64,000 bases of DNA, from contig CANTUV010000032.1 of NCBI GenBank assembly GCA_947685225.1, forward strand, positions 24,063,501 to 24,127,500, given 5' to 3'. Position numbers and translations under genes: made by a program. Source of the DNA: Garcia nutans (taxonomy: Eukaryota > Streptophyta > Magnoliopsida > Malpighiales > Euphorbiaceae). Under the pieces are notes generated by a model that saw only the letters and a program-made list of their open reading frames with translations, was not told the DNA's origin and made no database searches. The stretch's first letter is position 1. Each line of letters starts with the position of its first letter. Positions 35,440-47,480 of the stretch are shown here, one piece after another.

Positions 35440-37620
35440 TGTGAGCGGGGATTTTTGCCCCCACTCCCGGTGGAATGGTTCTTGCAACTTCGGCACTGTT
35501 TAGGCTCGGGGCCTTAGAGAACACGGACCTAAGTCCGGAGAAAAATGGAGTCGCCACCTGGACGGACCGGGAAAAAGAAAGGGGTGGATGACTCGATTCC
35601 TAAGGAATCTCCAACCCCTTAATGGGTTCGGAAAGTTGGGTACGTGTGGGGAAGGTGAGAAATGGCCCAGCACCCCCACAACGCCCGATTCATTGGAACC
35701 GGCCTCCTTTACAGGTCTTAATATTATAAAATTCTTAAATATAACAATATTATCCATATTACACACAATAATTAAAAGAAAGCATCAATATATTAAAATC
35801 AAAGCAATGTCCAAACAAAGCAAATAAATGGACACCCATCCAAGGATGGAAACATGTCCTTACATCACATGCCTAAATAGGAAACCCACCAAAAGATAGA
35901 AACATACCCTTTACATAGGTTCTAAAATAGAAAAGCAAATTAAATTACATGATGTTTAACTAATGAGGTACCCACCAAGTGGAAACATACCTCTTACAAC
36001 TTTTGGAAATCTAAATTAATTGATAAAAGTAAATAACATTCATCATAAATAAATCATTCATCAAAGCTATTAATCAAAATAGAAAATAAACATCCATCCA
36101 TGATAAATTAAATAAATCAAGTATTGAAATTAAATAAATTAAAGCATAAGAAATAAATCAACGCATAATCAAGTATGGAATTGAATAAAGCAAATAAAAG
36201 TCCAATTATGGCTACTGTGACTTTTTATGGAATTAAAATAAATTAGAGTTTTATGTTTTAAAGAGTTGGTAAGACTCTTTGATTAACAAAATTAAGGTTT
36301 GAATGATGATATCTTGAAACTAGGGTTTTAAACACTTTAAAATACTTTAATTTGTGATTTTTAGTTATTGGGTTCCTAAGCTACTGTGTAAAATTTAGGT
36401 TTTTATGTTTTTATGTTTTTCAATGTTTTAAAAGGATTAAGGTTCATAAAAATTAGGGTTTAAGGTCTTAAAAGGGTTAGTGTTCATTATTTTGAATTTT
36501 GGAAGTTGAATTTGGATTTGATATTTTGGAAGTAGGGTCACGGGTGGTGAATAATTTTTAGGAATTTGGAAATCAATTTGATATTTTATGGAATTTTATG
36601 AATTTAAACAAATAAATTAAAGTTTTTATAAGTAGAAAAGATGTTTTTTAAGGCTTTTCGAATGAAAAAGTACCAAGTTTAAAGTTTTGCAAGAAACATA
36701 ATTTGATTTTGGTTTTGTTGAAGAATATGTTCAATTAGAGTTTTAAGGATTTTTTTTAAGAAGAAAAAATAACAATTTTAAGTCTTTTTGGAAAATAAAG
36801 TAACAAAATAAGGTTTTTCGGCTTTAGAAAAACTAAATTAAAGTTCAAAGGTTTTTAATTTTGATTTCATAAATTTGCTACTATATAAAGAAAACAATTA
36901 AAGAAAGTTAATTAACACATACTTTCTTTAGATGATTTCTCTAAAAACAATTCTTCTTAGATGAACTAGCTCCAAAGACAAGCCTTTTTTGCCTTTGAAT
37001 CCTCTAAATCGTGCTGCTGCTATTCTAAAAAGAGTTGAATTGAATTTCTTTTTTTCCTTCCTTGATTTGGTTTCAAATTTTCCAAACTACTCTTGGATTT
37101 TTTTTGCCTCCCTTAAATTAATTGCCTTTGGTCCTTATTTATAGTGGTTTGAGGTTGTTTATTCCTAATTAGTTAAGGTAAATAATATTAATAAAAAAAA
37201 GAAACCAAAACCTAATTGAATTAGGTTTCGAAAAATTTGTGTCGGAAAATTTGCGCTGCCGAAAAAAAACTGCTGCGGAAAAACTACGCTAGCAAAAAAA
37301 TCTGCATTAGCTGGCTGCGGTAGCGCGCACGGAGCTGGCCCGTAAGCTATTTCGCAGGCAAAAAAATTTTGCATGCGAAATAGCACAGTGATTTCGTGGG
37401 CCCGTGGTGATGATTTTTTCGTCGCCGATTTTTCTGACTCCGATTTTTATTTTTATTTTTTGACTTTTATTTGTTTATTTCTATTTTTTATTAATAAAAA
37501 TTAGATACTAAAGAAAAAATTATTTAATAAAAATTATTTTGGACCAATTAGACAACAAAAATCATTTTAGACTAAATAAAACATATTGGACCGGATTGGG
37601 TCAAAAATTAAGGGTCTACA
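35440..37620 (-). repeat. 3' LTR of the gag-only Tat-like element (2181 bp)
   Basis: On the minus strand it starts TGTAGACCCTTAA at 37620 and ends GGGGATTTTTGCCCCC region then CTCACA as seen on the plus strand at 35440. It is almost identical to the 5' LTR at 43478-45703 but 45 bases shorter, partly because it has one word hairpin (37346-37384) where the other has two. It has a PBS-like TGGAGTCGCCA at 35546-35556. Confidence 0.95.
37346..37384. repeat. GCTATTTCG inverted-word hairpin, single copy
   Basis: GCTATTTCGCAGGC and GCATGCGAAATAGC form an imperfect stem around an A/T loop. It lies about 236-274 bases from the minus-strand start of this LTR, the same place as the arrays in the sister LTRs. 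Confidence 0.8.
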
Positions 37621-37713
37621 GGTTGCCCCATGCTTGAATGATCTGAAACCTTAGTGAAAGAGAATGAAAAGCAATAAGACTTAATTTTTGAGATGGCAAA
37701 TTAAATTTTTTTT

Positions 37714-38130
37714 GGGTACTTGGACCCGAGATTGAGTACTTGGACCCGAGATCGGGTACTTAGACCAGAGATTGGGTATTTGGACCCGAGATTGAATTGA
37801 TTTTGGGTACTTAGACCCGAGATTGGGTTGAATTTGATTTGGGTACTTGGACCCAAGATTGGATGGAATTTGGGTACTTGGACCCAGGATTGGGTACTTG
37901 GACCCGAGATTGATTTGATTTGGGTACTTGGACCCGAAATTAGGTACTTGGACCCGAGATTGGGTACTTGGACCTGAGCTTGAATTGATTTGGGTATTTG
38001 GACCCGAGAATGGGTACTTGGACCCAAGATTGGGTACTTAGACCCGAGATTGGGTACTTGGACCCGAGTTTGAATTGATTTGGGTACTTGGACCCGAGAA
38101 TGGGTGCTTGGACCCGAGATTGAGTTTGAC
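37714..38130 (-). repeat. Tandem repeat, ~19-21 bp unit around GGGTACTTGGACCCGAGATTG
   Basis: About 17 to 20 copies of GGGTACTTGGACCCGAGATT-type units, some with an extra GAATTGATTT spacer, lie just inside the 3' LTR on the element's own (minus) strand. Tandem repeats between pol and the 3' LTR are usual in the Tat/Ogre lineage. A frame across the repeat gives a Ser/Gly/Gln-rich repetitive peptide with no sign of being a real protein. GGGTACTTGGACCC is itself palindrome-like. Confidence 0.85.
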
Positions 38131-40902
38131 TAACCTCTTATCATTTGAGAAATCTGATTGCTTCGATTATTCTATGCATTGTGGTTTTTCACCTTCAAAA
38201 TGGATCTTCATCCATTGAGATCGGGTCTTCATCCTTGAAAATGAATCTTCATCTTTTGACATCGGGTTTTCATCCTTGAAAAAAATGGATCTTCATCCTT
38301 TGAGATCGGGTCTTCACCCTTGCAAATAGATCTTCATCCTTTGAGATTGGGTCTTTACCCTTGAAACATGGGTTTTTATCCATTGGAGGTCGGGTCTTTA
38401 CCCTGGCTTCAGCTCTTTTAGCTGGATTAGTCTTTTGTCTTTTACATCTTCATTCTTTTGAGAGTTCTAATGTTCCACTCTTTTGTTCTTCCTTTTTGCA
38501 AAGATTTAGCTATTTTTAATTAGACCTTATATCCTCTCCTTGCCCCCCTGTGTGGCAAAATATTTGTAAGTGAGCTTAAAAATATTTGGTATATAAACTC
38601 AAAAAATTGAAAAGGAGAAACTTTGCCCCCTGTGTAGACTCAAACCAAAGATTTTTTCCATGCAAGCTTTGATTGATATTTTTCTTGTCTAGTTCTTTGT
38701 ACAAGCACGTATTTCTACTATTTGCCAAGTGACTGGAGCTTTCTCAAGCATTGGGCTTTCCTTGCCCCCCTGATTTGACATCTTCTTTTGATTCTTCACT
38801 TCACAGAGTGTTTGCTGTTCACCTTGATAAAGAATAGACAATACAAGATAAGAAAGTGCGATGTGATATGCTCATGTATGCATGATATGCATGAATAATA
38901 CTTACAGTCATTCCATCAACTCACAGACCGAAGTGATTAGCAGAAGTGTTCTCATTGGTTCCTTTTTGACGCTCGTTCATGTCTTGCATTGGAATGATAG
39001 AAAGCTTTGCATTTATGGCTTTTATCTTCAAGATGTTGATAATATGAGTGGTTGAGACCCCAAGCAGTAGAGTCAAGGATACATCCATAGCATGTCGGCT
39101 GATAGCTTCTTCATGACCTAGTCAATAATCATTTCCTTTGCCCAATGTGTCCTTTGGAGGTTCAACATACTTCCCTTAACTTGAAGGCTTTGTATGACAA
39201 AACATTTTTTGAATTTTTTGAATTTTGATTTTGAAATCAAATGTTGGCTTTGCCAAATCAATGTCAATGTACCTCAGGACTTGATAAATTAACATATCTA
39301 TAACATGACAACCCTAGTTACCGTACTAAACTCGGGAATCAATTCTATTTAAGCAAGAATTGTTGCACTTCAGATAGGCACATACACATTACTTGGCCAA
39401 AGGTCTCATTTGAGTTTAAATATTGTCTATCTCATATGCATGCTTATCCAAACTATCTCCACTAATAGACTCTACCTACCAAGAGAGATCAACGGGTCTT
39501 TGATAGGCTTAAAATGGGGTCTATGATGGACATGGGTTAAATGAAGGCCATTTTGAGATTGGAGCTGGTGTGACACAATGGACAAACCCTCACACTACAA
39601 ATTTCTTGTTTGAACTTTAGGCAGCTGGGAGCAATCTTGCTAGACTGCAATTTCTTTCTATATCTTCTTGGCACTAATCTAGATCTTGATTAGGAAAGTC
39701 TTTACCCTTGCAAAAAGTTTAAGACCCAAATTTGTTTCTTTTCTTCTTCTCCCGTTTCTTTCCACTTTATTTTTCTTACTCTTCCCTCTCTTTGAGCATT
39801 TTATCATTTTTTATCCTTCTTCCTTGTAGGACTGTCAAGTACAGAACTTTCAAGAACTGAATGGTCTTTCTCCTTTTCCTTTGGTTTTGATCGAATCTTT
39901 GGTTGGGTTGGACCAATTCAAGTCAAATCATCTTTATAAACCAAATGGAAGCCTTTTGTTATCTTAGGTAAAACAGAACTCAGTTGGCTTTTTGAACCAT
40001 TTTGGGTTTTCTTTTTCTTTTCTTTTTCTTTTCTTTTGTCTCACTTTTTTTCTTCTTTTTCTTTTTTCTTCTTTTTTCTTCTTCTCTTTTTTCTTCTTTT
40101 TTTTTTGCTTGGTTCTATCTCTAAAAGAGTTATCTCGTTTATACTAGTTTGGGCTTCCAATAATGGATGAGTGGAGTGACATAAATCTTCTTTAACAGGG
40201 ATAAATCAATTGTTACTCCGATGCTGTCTTGATAGATTGGAGATATTAGGTGAACTTCAACTACCCTTATGGTCTTGAAAACTTCAACTACCCTTATGGT
40301 CTTGGAAACTTCAACTATCTTCATGGTATTGCTTTCTTTGATCTTCTTGTCTCTTCATCTTAGTGATCATAAGACTTGTTAAAAGTATCACAATAGCTTA
40401 TGGTAAGTTATTGGGGTTATATGCCAATGAAAAGAAAGCTAAAATTTTATGAAGGCTCAAAGGGACAGCTAGGGATTGATATTTAATTGGGTGGATACTA
40501 GTTGTTGGCTAACCAAACAATGCCTAGATCATCTCTCCCTTAAATAAGCAGAGTTCAATTTCACCTCGAAAGCTTGTCAAAGCATGTTCTAAGACTGACT
40601 AGGACCTCGACAATGGTAATTATGCAGGAGCCCTCTCTAAGTAAGCATACACAACTCAATGCTATAGAGCAATTCCCTCACCTAGTAAAGTCATTCAAGT
40701 CGTGGTGCATAAATCTATCAATTCATGAATTATCAAGATAGATTCCTCATTGGTTGAGCACCAAAATGAACAAAGACCAACAAAAATTTTGATGAAAGTA
40801 ATTTATTCAAACAAATTTAAATTTGAAAAACACAATAGTTCCAAAACATTAAAGAAAGTAGAATTGAAAAGCAACATTCAAGCTAAGGAAAGTTTGTTGA
40901 GT
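38131..40902 (-). other. Internal region of the Tat-like element where pol is expected but absent
   Basis: About 2.8 kb with no frame over 62 codons on the minus strand and no RT, RNase H or integrase motif. It contains degenerate repeats near 38190-38410 around CTTCATCCTTTGAGATCGGG, a T/C microsatellite at 40010-40105 and a three-unit repeat around CTTCAACTACCCTTATGGTC at 40255-40327. Confidence 0.8.
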
Positions 40903-42294
40903 TTAAGCTTCTCTTCCCTTCACATCTTCAATATTTCCATCTTGAAAGGATGATAAAACAAAATCTTCTTCCAATCCTTTTCCCACCATGAAGGTTGCTG
41001 GTGGAGGTACTCTATTGAACCTTGGTAATGGATTGTCTTTAGTGTTGGGCTTATCCTTCTCGGGTAGCTTGCCACTATCAATCAAATTCTGGATCTCATG
41101 CCTCAACTTCATGCAATTGTCCGTTTCGTGTCCAGGCCTTTGATGGAATTGGAAAAATGCACTAGTATCAAATTTAGGTGGTAGAGGATTAGGCAAAGGA
41201 CGAGGAGTCAAGGGTTGTAACAATCCTTTCTTTTGTAGCTTATTGTGAACCCAAGATAGAGGCTTCCCCAGATCTGAAAATTGTCTTTTATTTCCTTGAC
41301 TGGTTACATTAATATCAACTTCTTTTTGCTTGGTTTGATTACTAGGTTGGTAATTCCCTTTCTCATTCCTCTTTATTGAAAAATGATTCTTCTCCCTTTC
41401 CCACTCTTCAATTTGTAGACCAGCTTGGAGAAGATCCTTGAAATCCCTTATAAGGGTGTGAGACATCCTTTCACGGAGATTGGGCAAGACACCTCTCACG
41501 ATCATCCTTATTTGATCAGATTCATCGGGCCTCTTCTTGAGCAAAGTGGCCTTGTTTCTCCATCTCATGACATAATCTATAAAATTCTCATTCGGCATTT
41601 GCCTAATGGACTCCACTTCCATTAAGGTAACTTCCAACTCAACATTATATCCATATTTTTGGATGAAGGCTTTGTAAAGTAGATCCCAATTCTTTTGTGT
41701 TCCATCATCTAAGGTATTGAACCAATTTTGGACAGCAGGGTCCAATGAGAGCATGAAGTACCTTAGGGTTTGAGCCTTAGTAGCTCGGGCATATTGCATG
41801 GCTGTGATATACTGCTTCACATGTAGATGGGGATTTCCGGTGCCATTGTACTTAGCAAAGGAAGGCATCTTGAACTTATAAGGGACCTCATCATTTTGTT
41901 CAAATAGTTTGTCGATCTCGGACATCTCTTCGGTTTTCAGCTTCTTCTCAAATTTCTTTTCTAAATCAGCAACCATCTTTTCAACATCGGATGTCTCGGT
42001 CTTTTCAATAGTTGCCTTCTCAATAACCTTTGGCTCCTTTTTGTCTTGAAGATCTTGGTAGTATTGAGCCCAATCATCATCATCAATGATCACCTTATCA
42101 TCATCAAAAACCACTTCACTAACTTTGGTCTTCCCTTTGTCCTTTGGTTTCTTAGTGCTAGCAAATGCTTAGACATGGTTTCCTAAAATTGCAGCTAATT
42201 GATTCTTTATGGTCTCGGCCATGGCCTCTTTGATCTCTTCCATTTTGGCACTGAGGGCTTCATCCACCATTCTTTGAATTTGTTCGGGCTCCAT
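40903..42294 (-). pseudogene. gag: gag of the Tat-like element, one in-frame stop
   Basis: I start at ATG 42294 (MEPEQIQRMVDEALSAKMEE), the first methionine followed by typical acidic, helical Gag sequence. After about 41 codons a TAA at 42169-42171 interrupts it. The frame is then open for over 400 codons to the stop at 40903. The capsid domain is clear: MPSFAKYNGTGNPHLHVKQY, SLDPAVQNWFNTLDDGT, LYKAFIQKYG, ENFIDYVMRWRNKA and IRMIVRGVLPNLRE. The C-terminal part has FFQFHQRPGHETDNCMKLRH, the Tat-type zinc-knuckle-like region, though the expected first cysteines read as phenylalanines. Only one stop in about 460 codons makes this the best preserved gag in the window. Confidence 0.9.
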
Positions 42295-43458
42295 TGTTTT
42301 AGGTGAGCAAGTGATTGAGTCGTTGCTAGATACTTCATCTCCGGCGTAGGTTGGATTGTTGTAAGCTTTTGAACCGTCATAGTCCAGGGCTGTGAGCCAG
42401 AGAGGATCAATGATATGAGATGCAAATGTATGCATGTATGCACAAACAATCAACAAACAAGGATAATTAGGACATTCCTTCCAACCTTATAACATCCACA
42501 CATGAATGGTGAGTCTCTTTTCCTAGGTATATGGTTGACAAAATACCGACATGGGGTATCTTGCTTTCGAATAATTCCTCAGATGTTTCAACCAATAGTT
42601 ATATTTTTGAAAATGGAAATCAATCATGATAATTCCCATTAATTAGGTTTTAATCCATTCAACCAACTAAAGTAGCTTTTATGCTATGTTGGATTAAAAC
42701 GAGATTAAGAGGTTTATTATAGATAGATTTCTCACTTGAAAAAGGTAACTAATGGTTCATGCCAAAAACAAGCCCATGATTAATTTATTCTTAGTGTAAA
42801 CTAGGTCCACAATTGATTTTTGGTATTTCATAATTGACCTAGATATTTTTGCAAGCTCTTTGTAAAAAATGGTTGGGTGAAAATAGTTTTGTTTCTAAGC
42901 CCATTGTAAAAGATTTTAGAAAAATGGATTTTGGGCTTAGTATTTGGGACATGGGCCAAAGAATTTTTTTTATTTGTTTTTTAGAAAAAGTCTTATGTCC
43001 AAAGACCATCTTGAAAAAATTTTGAAAATAGTTTTGGTCTTTTGGATTTTAAAGAAAAATTTATTTTGAGCTTACAATATACTTAGGTCATATTAGAAAA
43101 AGAACAAACCAAATAAGCCATGATTTAGACTCAGATAAACTAACCATAGTCAAACAACATGCATTTGGGGTAAAACCTAAGGAAAGTAACTAGGCCAATT
43201 ACATGAGCTTTAGTCTTTGGGTTAAAAGGCTTAGGTTCCCATAGCAAGTATATACCAAATGGCACGAGGCTATGAGTGGTTATGCCATGCTCGATCTCCA
43301 TACCTTGAGTGAAAGTATGGTATCCCTTACATAACACAACACGGGTAACAAGGGAGTCCTAACTCACGCACACAATGCAATAGAATATGATGCAATGGAT
43401 AATATCATTATAAGAAAGAATAGAATAATATAAAGACCAATAGAATCAACTTCTCTTA
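42295..43458 (-). other. Untranslated leader of the Tat-like element
   Basis: About 1.1 kb between primer site and gag ATG on the minus strand. An in-phase upstream ATG at 42456 would add 54 residues without Gag character. Otherwise I see nothing coding. A long leader is common in Tat/Ogre elements. Confidence 0.7.
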
Positions 43459-43476
43459 TCCCCAGTGGAGTCGCCA
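43459..43476 (-). other. Primer-binding site of the Tat-like element (TGGCGACTCCACTGGGGA)
   Basis: On the minus strand, one base after the 5' LTR, TGGCGACTCCACTGGGGA could pair with the CCA-containing 3' end of a tRNA. Ogre-type elements are known to use a tRNA-Arg primer. The first 11 bases of this site recur inside the LTRs. Confidence 0.85.
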
Positions 43477-43477
43477 C

Positions 43478-45703
43478 TGTGAGCGGGGATTTTCGCCCCC
43501 ACTCCCGGTGGAATGGTTCTTGCGACTTCGGCACTGTTTAGGCTCGGGGCTTTAGAGAACACGGACCTAAGTCCGGAGAAAAATGGAGTCGCCACCCGGA
43601 CGGACTGGAAAAAAGAAAGGGGTGGATGACTCGATTCCTAAGGAATCTCCAACCCCTTAATGGGTTCGAAAAGTTGGGTATGTGTGGGGAAGGTGAGAAA
43701 TGGCCCAGCAACCCCACAATGCCCGGTTCATTGGAACCGGCCTCCTTTACAGGTCTTAATATTATAAAATTCTTAAATATAATAATATTATCCATATTAC
43801 ACACAATAATTAAAAGAAAGTATCAATATATTAAAATCAAAGCAATGTCCAAACAAAGCAAATAAATGGACACCCATCCAAGGATGGAAACATGTCCTTA
43901 CATCACATGCCTAAATAGGACACCCACCAAAAGGTAGAAATATGCCCTTTACATAGGTTCTAAAATAGAAAAGAAAATTAAATTACATGATGTTTAAATA
44001 ATAAGGTACCCACCAAGTGGAAACATACCTCTTACAACTTTTGGAAATCTAAATTAATTGATAAAAGTAAATAATCATTCATCATAAATAAATCATTCAT
44101 CAAAGCTATTAATCAAAATAGAAAATAAACATCCATCCATGATAAATTAAATAAATCAAGTATTGAAATTAAATAAATTAAAGCATAAGAAATAAATCAA
44201 AGCATAATCAAGTATGGAATTGAATAAAGCAAATAAAAGTCCAATTATGGCTACTGTGACTTTTTATGGAATTAAAATAAATTAGGGTTTTATGTTTTAA
44301 AGGGTTGGTAAGACTCTTTGATTAACAAAATTAAGGTTTGAATGATGATATCATGAAACTAGGGTTTTAAACACTTTAAAATACTTTAATTTGTGATTTT
44401 TGGTTATTGGGTTCCTAAGCTACTGTGTAAATTTTAGGTTTTTATGTTTTTATGTTTTTCAATATTTTAAAAGGATTAGGGTTCATAAAAATTAGGGTTT
44501 AAGGTTTTAAAAGGGTTAGTGTTCATTATTTTGAATTTTGGAAGTTGAATTTGGATTTGATATTTTGGAAGTAGGGTCACGGGTGGTGAATAATTTTTAG
44601 GAATTTGGAAATCAATTTGATATTTTATGGAATTTTATGAATTTAAACAAATAAATTAAAGTTTTTATAAGTAGAAAAAATGTTTTTTAAGGCTTTTCGA
44701 ATGAAAAAGTACCAAGTTTAAAGTTTTGAAAGAAACAGAATTTGATTTTGGTTTTGTTGAAGAATATGTTCAATTAGAGTTTTAAGGTTTTTTTAAGAAG
44801 AAAAATAACAATTTTAAGTCTTTTTGGAAAATAAAGTAACAAAATAAGGTTTTTTGGCTTTAGAAAAACTAAATTAAAGTTCAAAGGTTTTTAATTTTGA
44901 TTTCATAAATTTGTTACTGTGTAAAGAAAACAATTAAAGAAAGTTAATTAACACATACCTTCTTTCGATGATTTCTCTAAAAACAATTCTTCTTGGATGA
45001 ACTAGCTCCAAAGACAAGCCTTTTTTGCCTTTGAATCCTCTAAATCGTGCTGCTGCTGTTCCAGAAAAGAGTTGAATTGAATTTCTTCTTTTCTTTCCTT
45101 GATTTGGTTTCAAATTTTCCAAACTACTCTTGGATTTTTTTGCCTCCCTTAAATTAATTGCCTTTGGTCCTTATTTATAGTGGTTTGAGGTTGTTTATTC
45201 CTAATTAGTTAAGGTAAGTAATATTAATAAAAAAAGAAACCAAAACCTAATTGGATTAGGTTTCAAAAAATTTGCGTCGGAAAATTTGCGCTGCTGAAAA
45301 AAAACTGCCGCGGAAAAACTACGCTGGAGAAAAAATCTGCCCAGCTGGCTGTGGCAACATGCGCAGAGCGGTCCCGTAAGCTATTTCGTAGGCAAAAAAT
45401 TTCTGCGTGCGAAATAGCTGGGCTATTTCAGCTATTTCACAGGCAGAAAATTCTGCGTGCGAAATAGCACAGTGATTTCGCGGGCCTGTCGGCACGATTT
45501 TTTCGTCGCCAATTTTTTCGACTCCGATTTTTATTTTTATTTTTTGAATTTATTTGTTTATTTCTATTTTTTATTAATAAAAATTAGATACTAAAGCAAA
45601 AATTATTTAATAAAAATTATTTTGGACCAATTAGACAACAAAAACTATTTTAGACTAAATAAAACATACGAGACCGGATTGGGTCAAAAATTAAGGGTCT
45701 ACA
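43478..45703 (-). repeat. 5' LTR of the gag-only Tat-like element (2226 bp)
   Basis: Starts TGTAGACCCTTAA on the minus strand and ends CCCCGCTCACA. It is almost identical to the 3' LTR. It carries the internal PBS-like motif at 43584-43594, AGGGTTT motifs near 44280-44520, and two word hairpins at 45380-45468. Confidence 0.95.
45380..45468. repeat. GCTATTTCG inverted-word array, two hairpins
   Basis: Two successive stems pair GCTATTTCGTAGGC or GCTATTTCACAGGC with GCGTGCGAAATAGC. The other LTR of the same element has only one, so the number of units changed between two LTRs that were once identical. Confidence 0.85.
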
Positions 45704-46010
45704 TGAACAAGAACAAAGACAACGTTTCTGTCTTTGATGGATTGATGATTGATGAGTGCTATTTGTTGCTACTTTCTTTTGCTGTTTAAAATCCCCGTTA
45801 ATCTCAATTGCCGACCCTTTTTAATGTTAATTGCCGATCTCCTTAATGTTAATTGCCGATCTCCTTAATGTTAATTGCCACCTTTTCTAAATTCTGAAAT
45901 GTTATTATTTATAGGCAAACCTTACTCAGAATCTCTAACCCTAATATTAATCCGTCCTTAAAATAAATTTTAATTCAATTCAAAAACTAATTTCAAAACC
46001 CATTGAAACC

Positions 46011-46218
46011 ATGTCGACCTGGGGCAACCAGATCGACATGGACCAAATCCATGTCGACCTGGGGCAACCAGATTGACATGACCAAAGCCATGTCGACTTG
46101 GGACATTCAGGTCAACATGACCTTTGGCTCATGTTGACCTAGGCATCCATGTCGACATGAGCCAATGCTCATGTCGACCTAAGGCCTCCAGGTCGACATG
46201 AGCCAAGGTTTCATGTCA
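46011..46218. repeat. ATGTCGACC inverted-word array in a Tat-like solo LTR
   Basis: About five units pair ATGTCGACCTGG with CCAGGTCGACAT or close variants (CAGATCGACATG, CAGGTCAACATG), joined by spacers such as ACCAAATCC and AGCCAATGCTC. It lies 207-414 bases from the LTR start on the minus strand. Confidence 0.88.
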
Positions 46219-46425
46219 CTTGGGCCCTTTGAACTTGAAGTAATTTTGCATTTTTTAATTTTTTGGACTGGACCTTCTAAAAAAGACTTGGTTTAGGGTT
46301 TTGTAGTTGAGTTTGTGACTTTTAAAATTGGGCTGACTTATTAGCAGTTGTAAATTGGATCGAATTTATTTTGGCATCCTTTAATCAAGACTGTATCAAA
46401 TTAAGGCCAAAATTAAGGGTCTACA

Positions 46426-47480
46426 TCATGCTAATTGGAATGAGTTTATAGAAGCCCTAATTTTGCAATTTAAGGACTCATTGATAGAGGATGATGTGAT
46501 TGAATTTAATAAATTGAAGCAAAAAGTGTTGATTATAAAATTTCAAGGAGGAAAAAAAGGCAAAAATGGAAAGGGAGAATCCCTACTAGATGGAATCCTA
46601 TTTGACATTGAGTTTTATTGGGGCTTTAGAGGATGAGATTACAATAGTAGTAAGAATGGAAAGACTAGACTTGCTAACTAGAGCTTTTAAGTACTCTCAA
46701 CTTCAAGAGATGCTTCTTGAAGCCACCTAGAAGATGTATCAAGTAAATAACTCAACCTATAGTTTTTACCTAAACTAAGCCCAAAACATTAAACCTAACT
46801 CCTCCTCTGTTATCTTGACTCTTTTAAACCCAAAACCACTAAACTCTGTCGCTCCCAAAACACAATATAGTCCCCAAAAAAATGCCTTAACTCCGTTCAA
46901 TCTATAGAAGAGGAACTCCAACTAGTGTTTTAGATACGGGGAAAGGTACTTTCTAGGCCATCATTGCCAACCCAAAAGTATTATGGCACTGCATGGCTAG
47001 TAAGAAGAAGAAATTCATGAAAGGGAAGATGACCGGCAAACTATTAAAAACATTAGAGAAGAAGAAGAAACTAATGAATGAGTTATCACTTCATGCCACT
47101 AACAGAAGCCTCACTGATAACACAATTAAGCAAAATGGTAGATTAAAAATAAGAGTATTGTCATCCTTATTGATAATGAAAGTACTCATAACTTCATTGA
47201 CTCTAAGGTGGCAGAGGAATTAAAGTTACTGGCGATCTAGATGGCCAAAAAATAATGGTAAGGAATAAATTTCTTAGGATGCATGGTGTATGGTTAGGAA
47301 TTTGGAGATTGGAGATTATGATATGGTTTTAGGGGTGGATTAGATGAAATTCTACACACCATTCACATTTGGATTCAAAGGCTATAAGCTATTATTTAGA
47401 AAAGATGGTAAAATGACTGAGTTAAAAGGGGTAACAGACTCAACAATAGTAAAGGTGATGATTATGAAGGAGATGAGTAG
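46426..47480 (+). pseudogene. gag C-terminal part and protease of the old gypsy element (broken)
   Basis: It continues gag from 33748 with ANWNEFIEALILQF. A zinc-knuckle-like CFRYGERYFLGHHC lies at 46926-46967, with the second cysteine replaced by tyrosine. The protease shows LIDNESTHNFIDSKVAEELK near 47170, where the usual D-S/T-G reads D-N-E. LEIGDYDMVLGVD, ending in a stop, follows near 47300-47343. A further frame FTFGFKGYKLLFRKDGK leads toward RT and is cut at 47481 by a solo LTR. Many stops and shifts occur. Confidence 0.82.

Larger units (their letters stand above)
35440..45703 (-). mobile_element. Tat/Ogre-like gypsy element with gag only, 10.3 kb, TSD TGAAC
   Basis: Perfect TGAAC duplications lie at 35435-35439 and 45704-45708. 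On the minus strand: 5' LTR (45703-43478), primer site (43476-43459), a leader of about 1.1 kb, gag (42294-40903), then about 3 kb without any protease, RT or integrase motif, a tandem repeat block (38130-37714) and 3' LTR (37620-35440). The primer site, large size, tandem repeats before the 3' LTR and Gag type fit the Tat/Ogre lineage. It keeps a nearly open gag but no pol, so it would depend on pol from another element. Confidence 0.92.
33749..46425 (-). mobile_element. Minus-strand solo LTR of Tat/Ogre-like type (about 2.4 kb), split by a gag-only element; parts 33749-35434 and 45709-46425
   Basis: On the minus strand it starts TGTAGACCCTTAATTTTGG at 46425 and ends TTTTCGCTCACA at 33749. 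It is homologous to the LTRs at 35440-37620, 43478-45703 and 47481-49701. It inserted in the gag gene of the old gypsy element: joining its flanks gives one gag frame (KTNEH then ANWNEF). Flanks read GCATA and TCATG, which fit a decayed GCATG duplication with one change on each side. It carries many AGGGTTT motifs (34478-35175), a PBS-like motif (33854-33864) and an ATGTCGACC word array (46011-46218). The Tat/Ogre-like element at 35440-45703 inserted into it later. Confidence 0.88.

Noticed and set aside
37701..38027. A 108-codon minus-strand frame with a repeated Gly-Ser-Lys-Tyr pattern
   Set aside because: It is the translation of the ~20 bp tandem repeat next to the 3' LTR. Unit lengths vary and do not keep phase, so it is not a selected protein.
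42207..42449. Second minus-strand frame overlapping the gag start
   Set aside because: It is an out-of-phase shadow of the gag N-terminus, which has the expected acidic helical sequence in the other frame.
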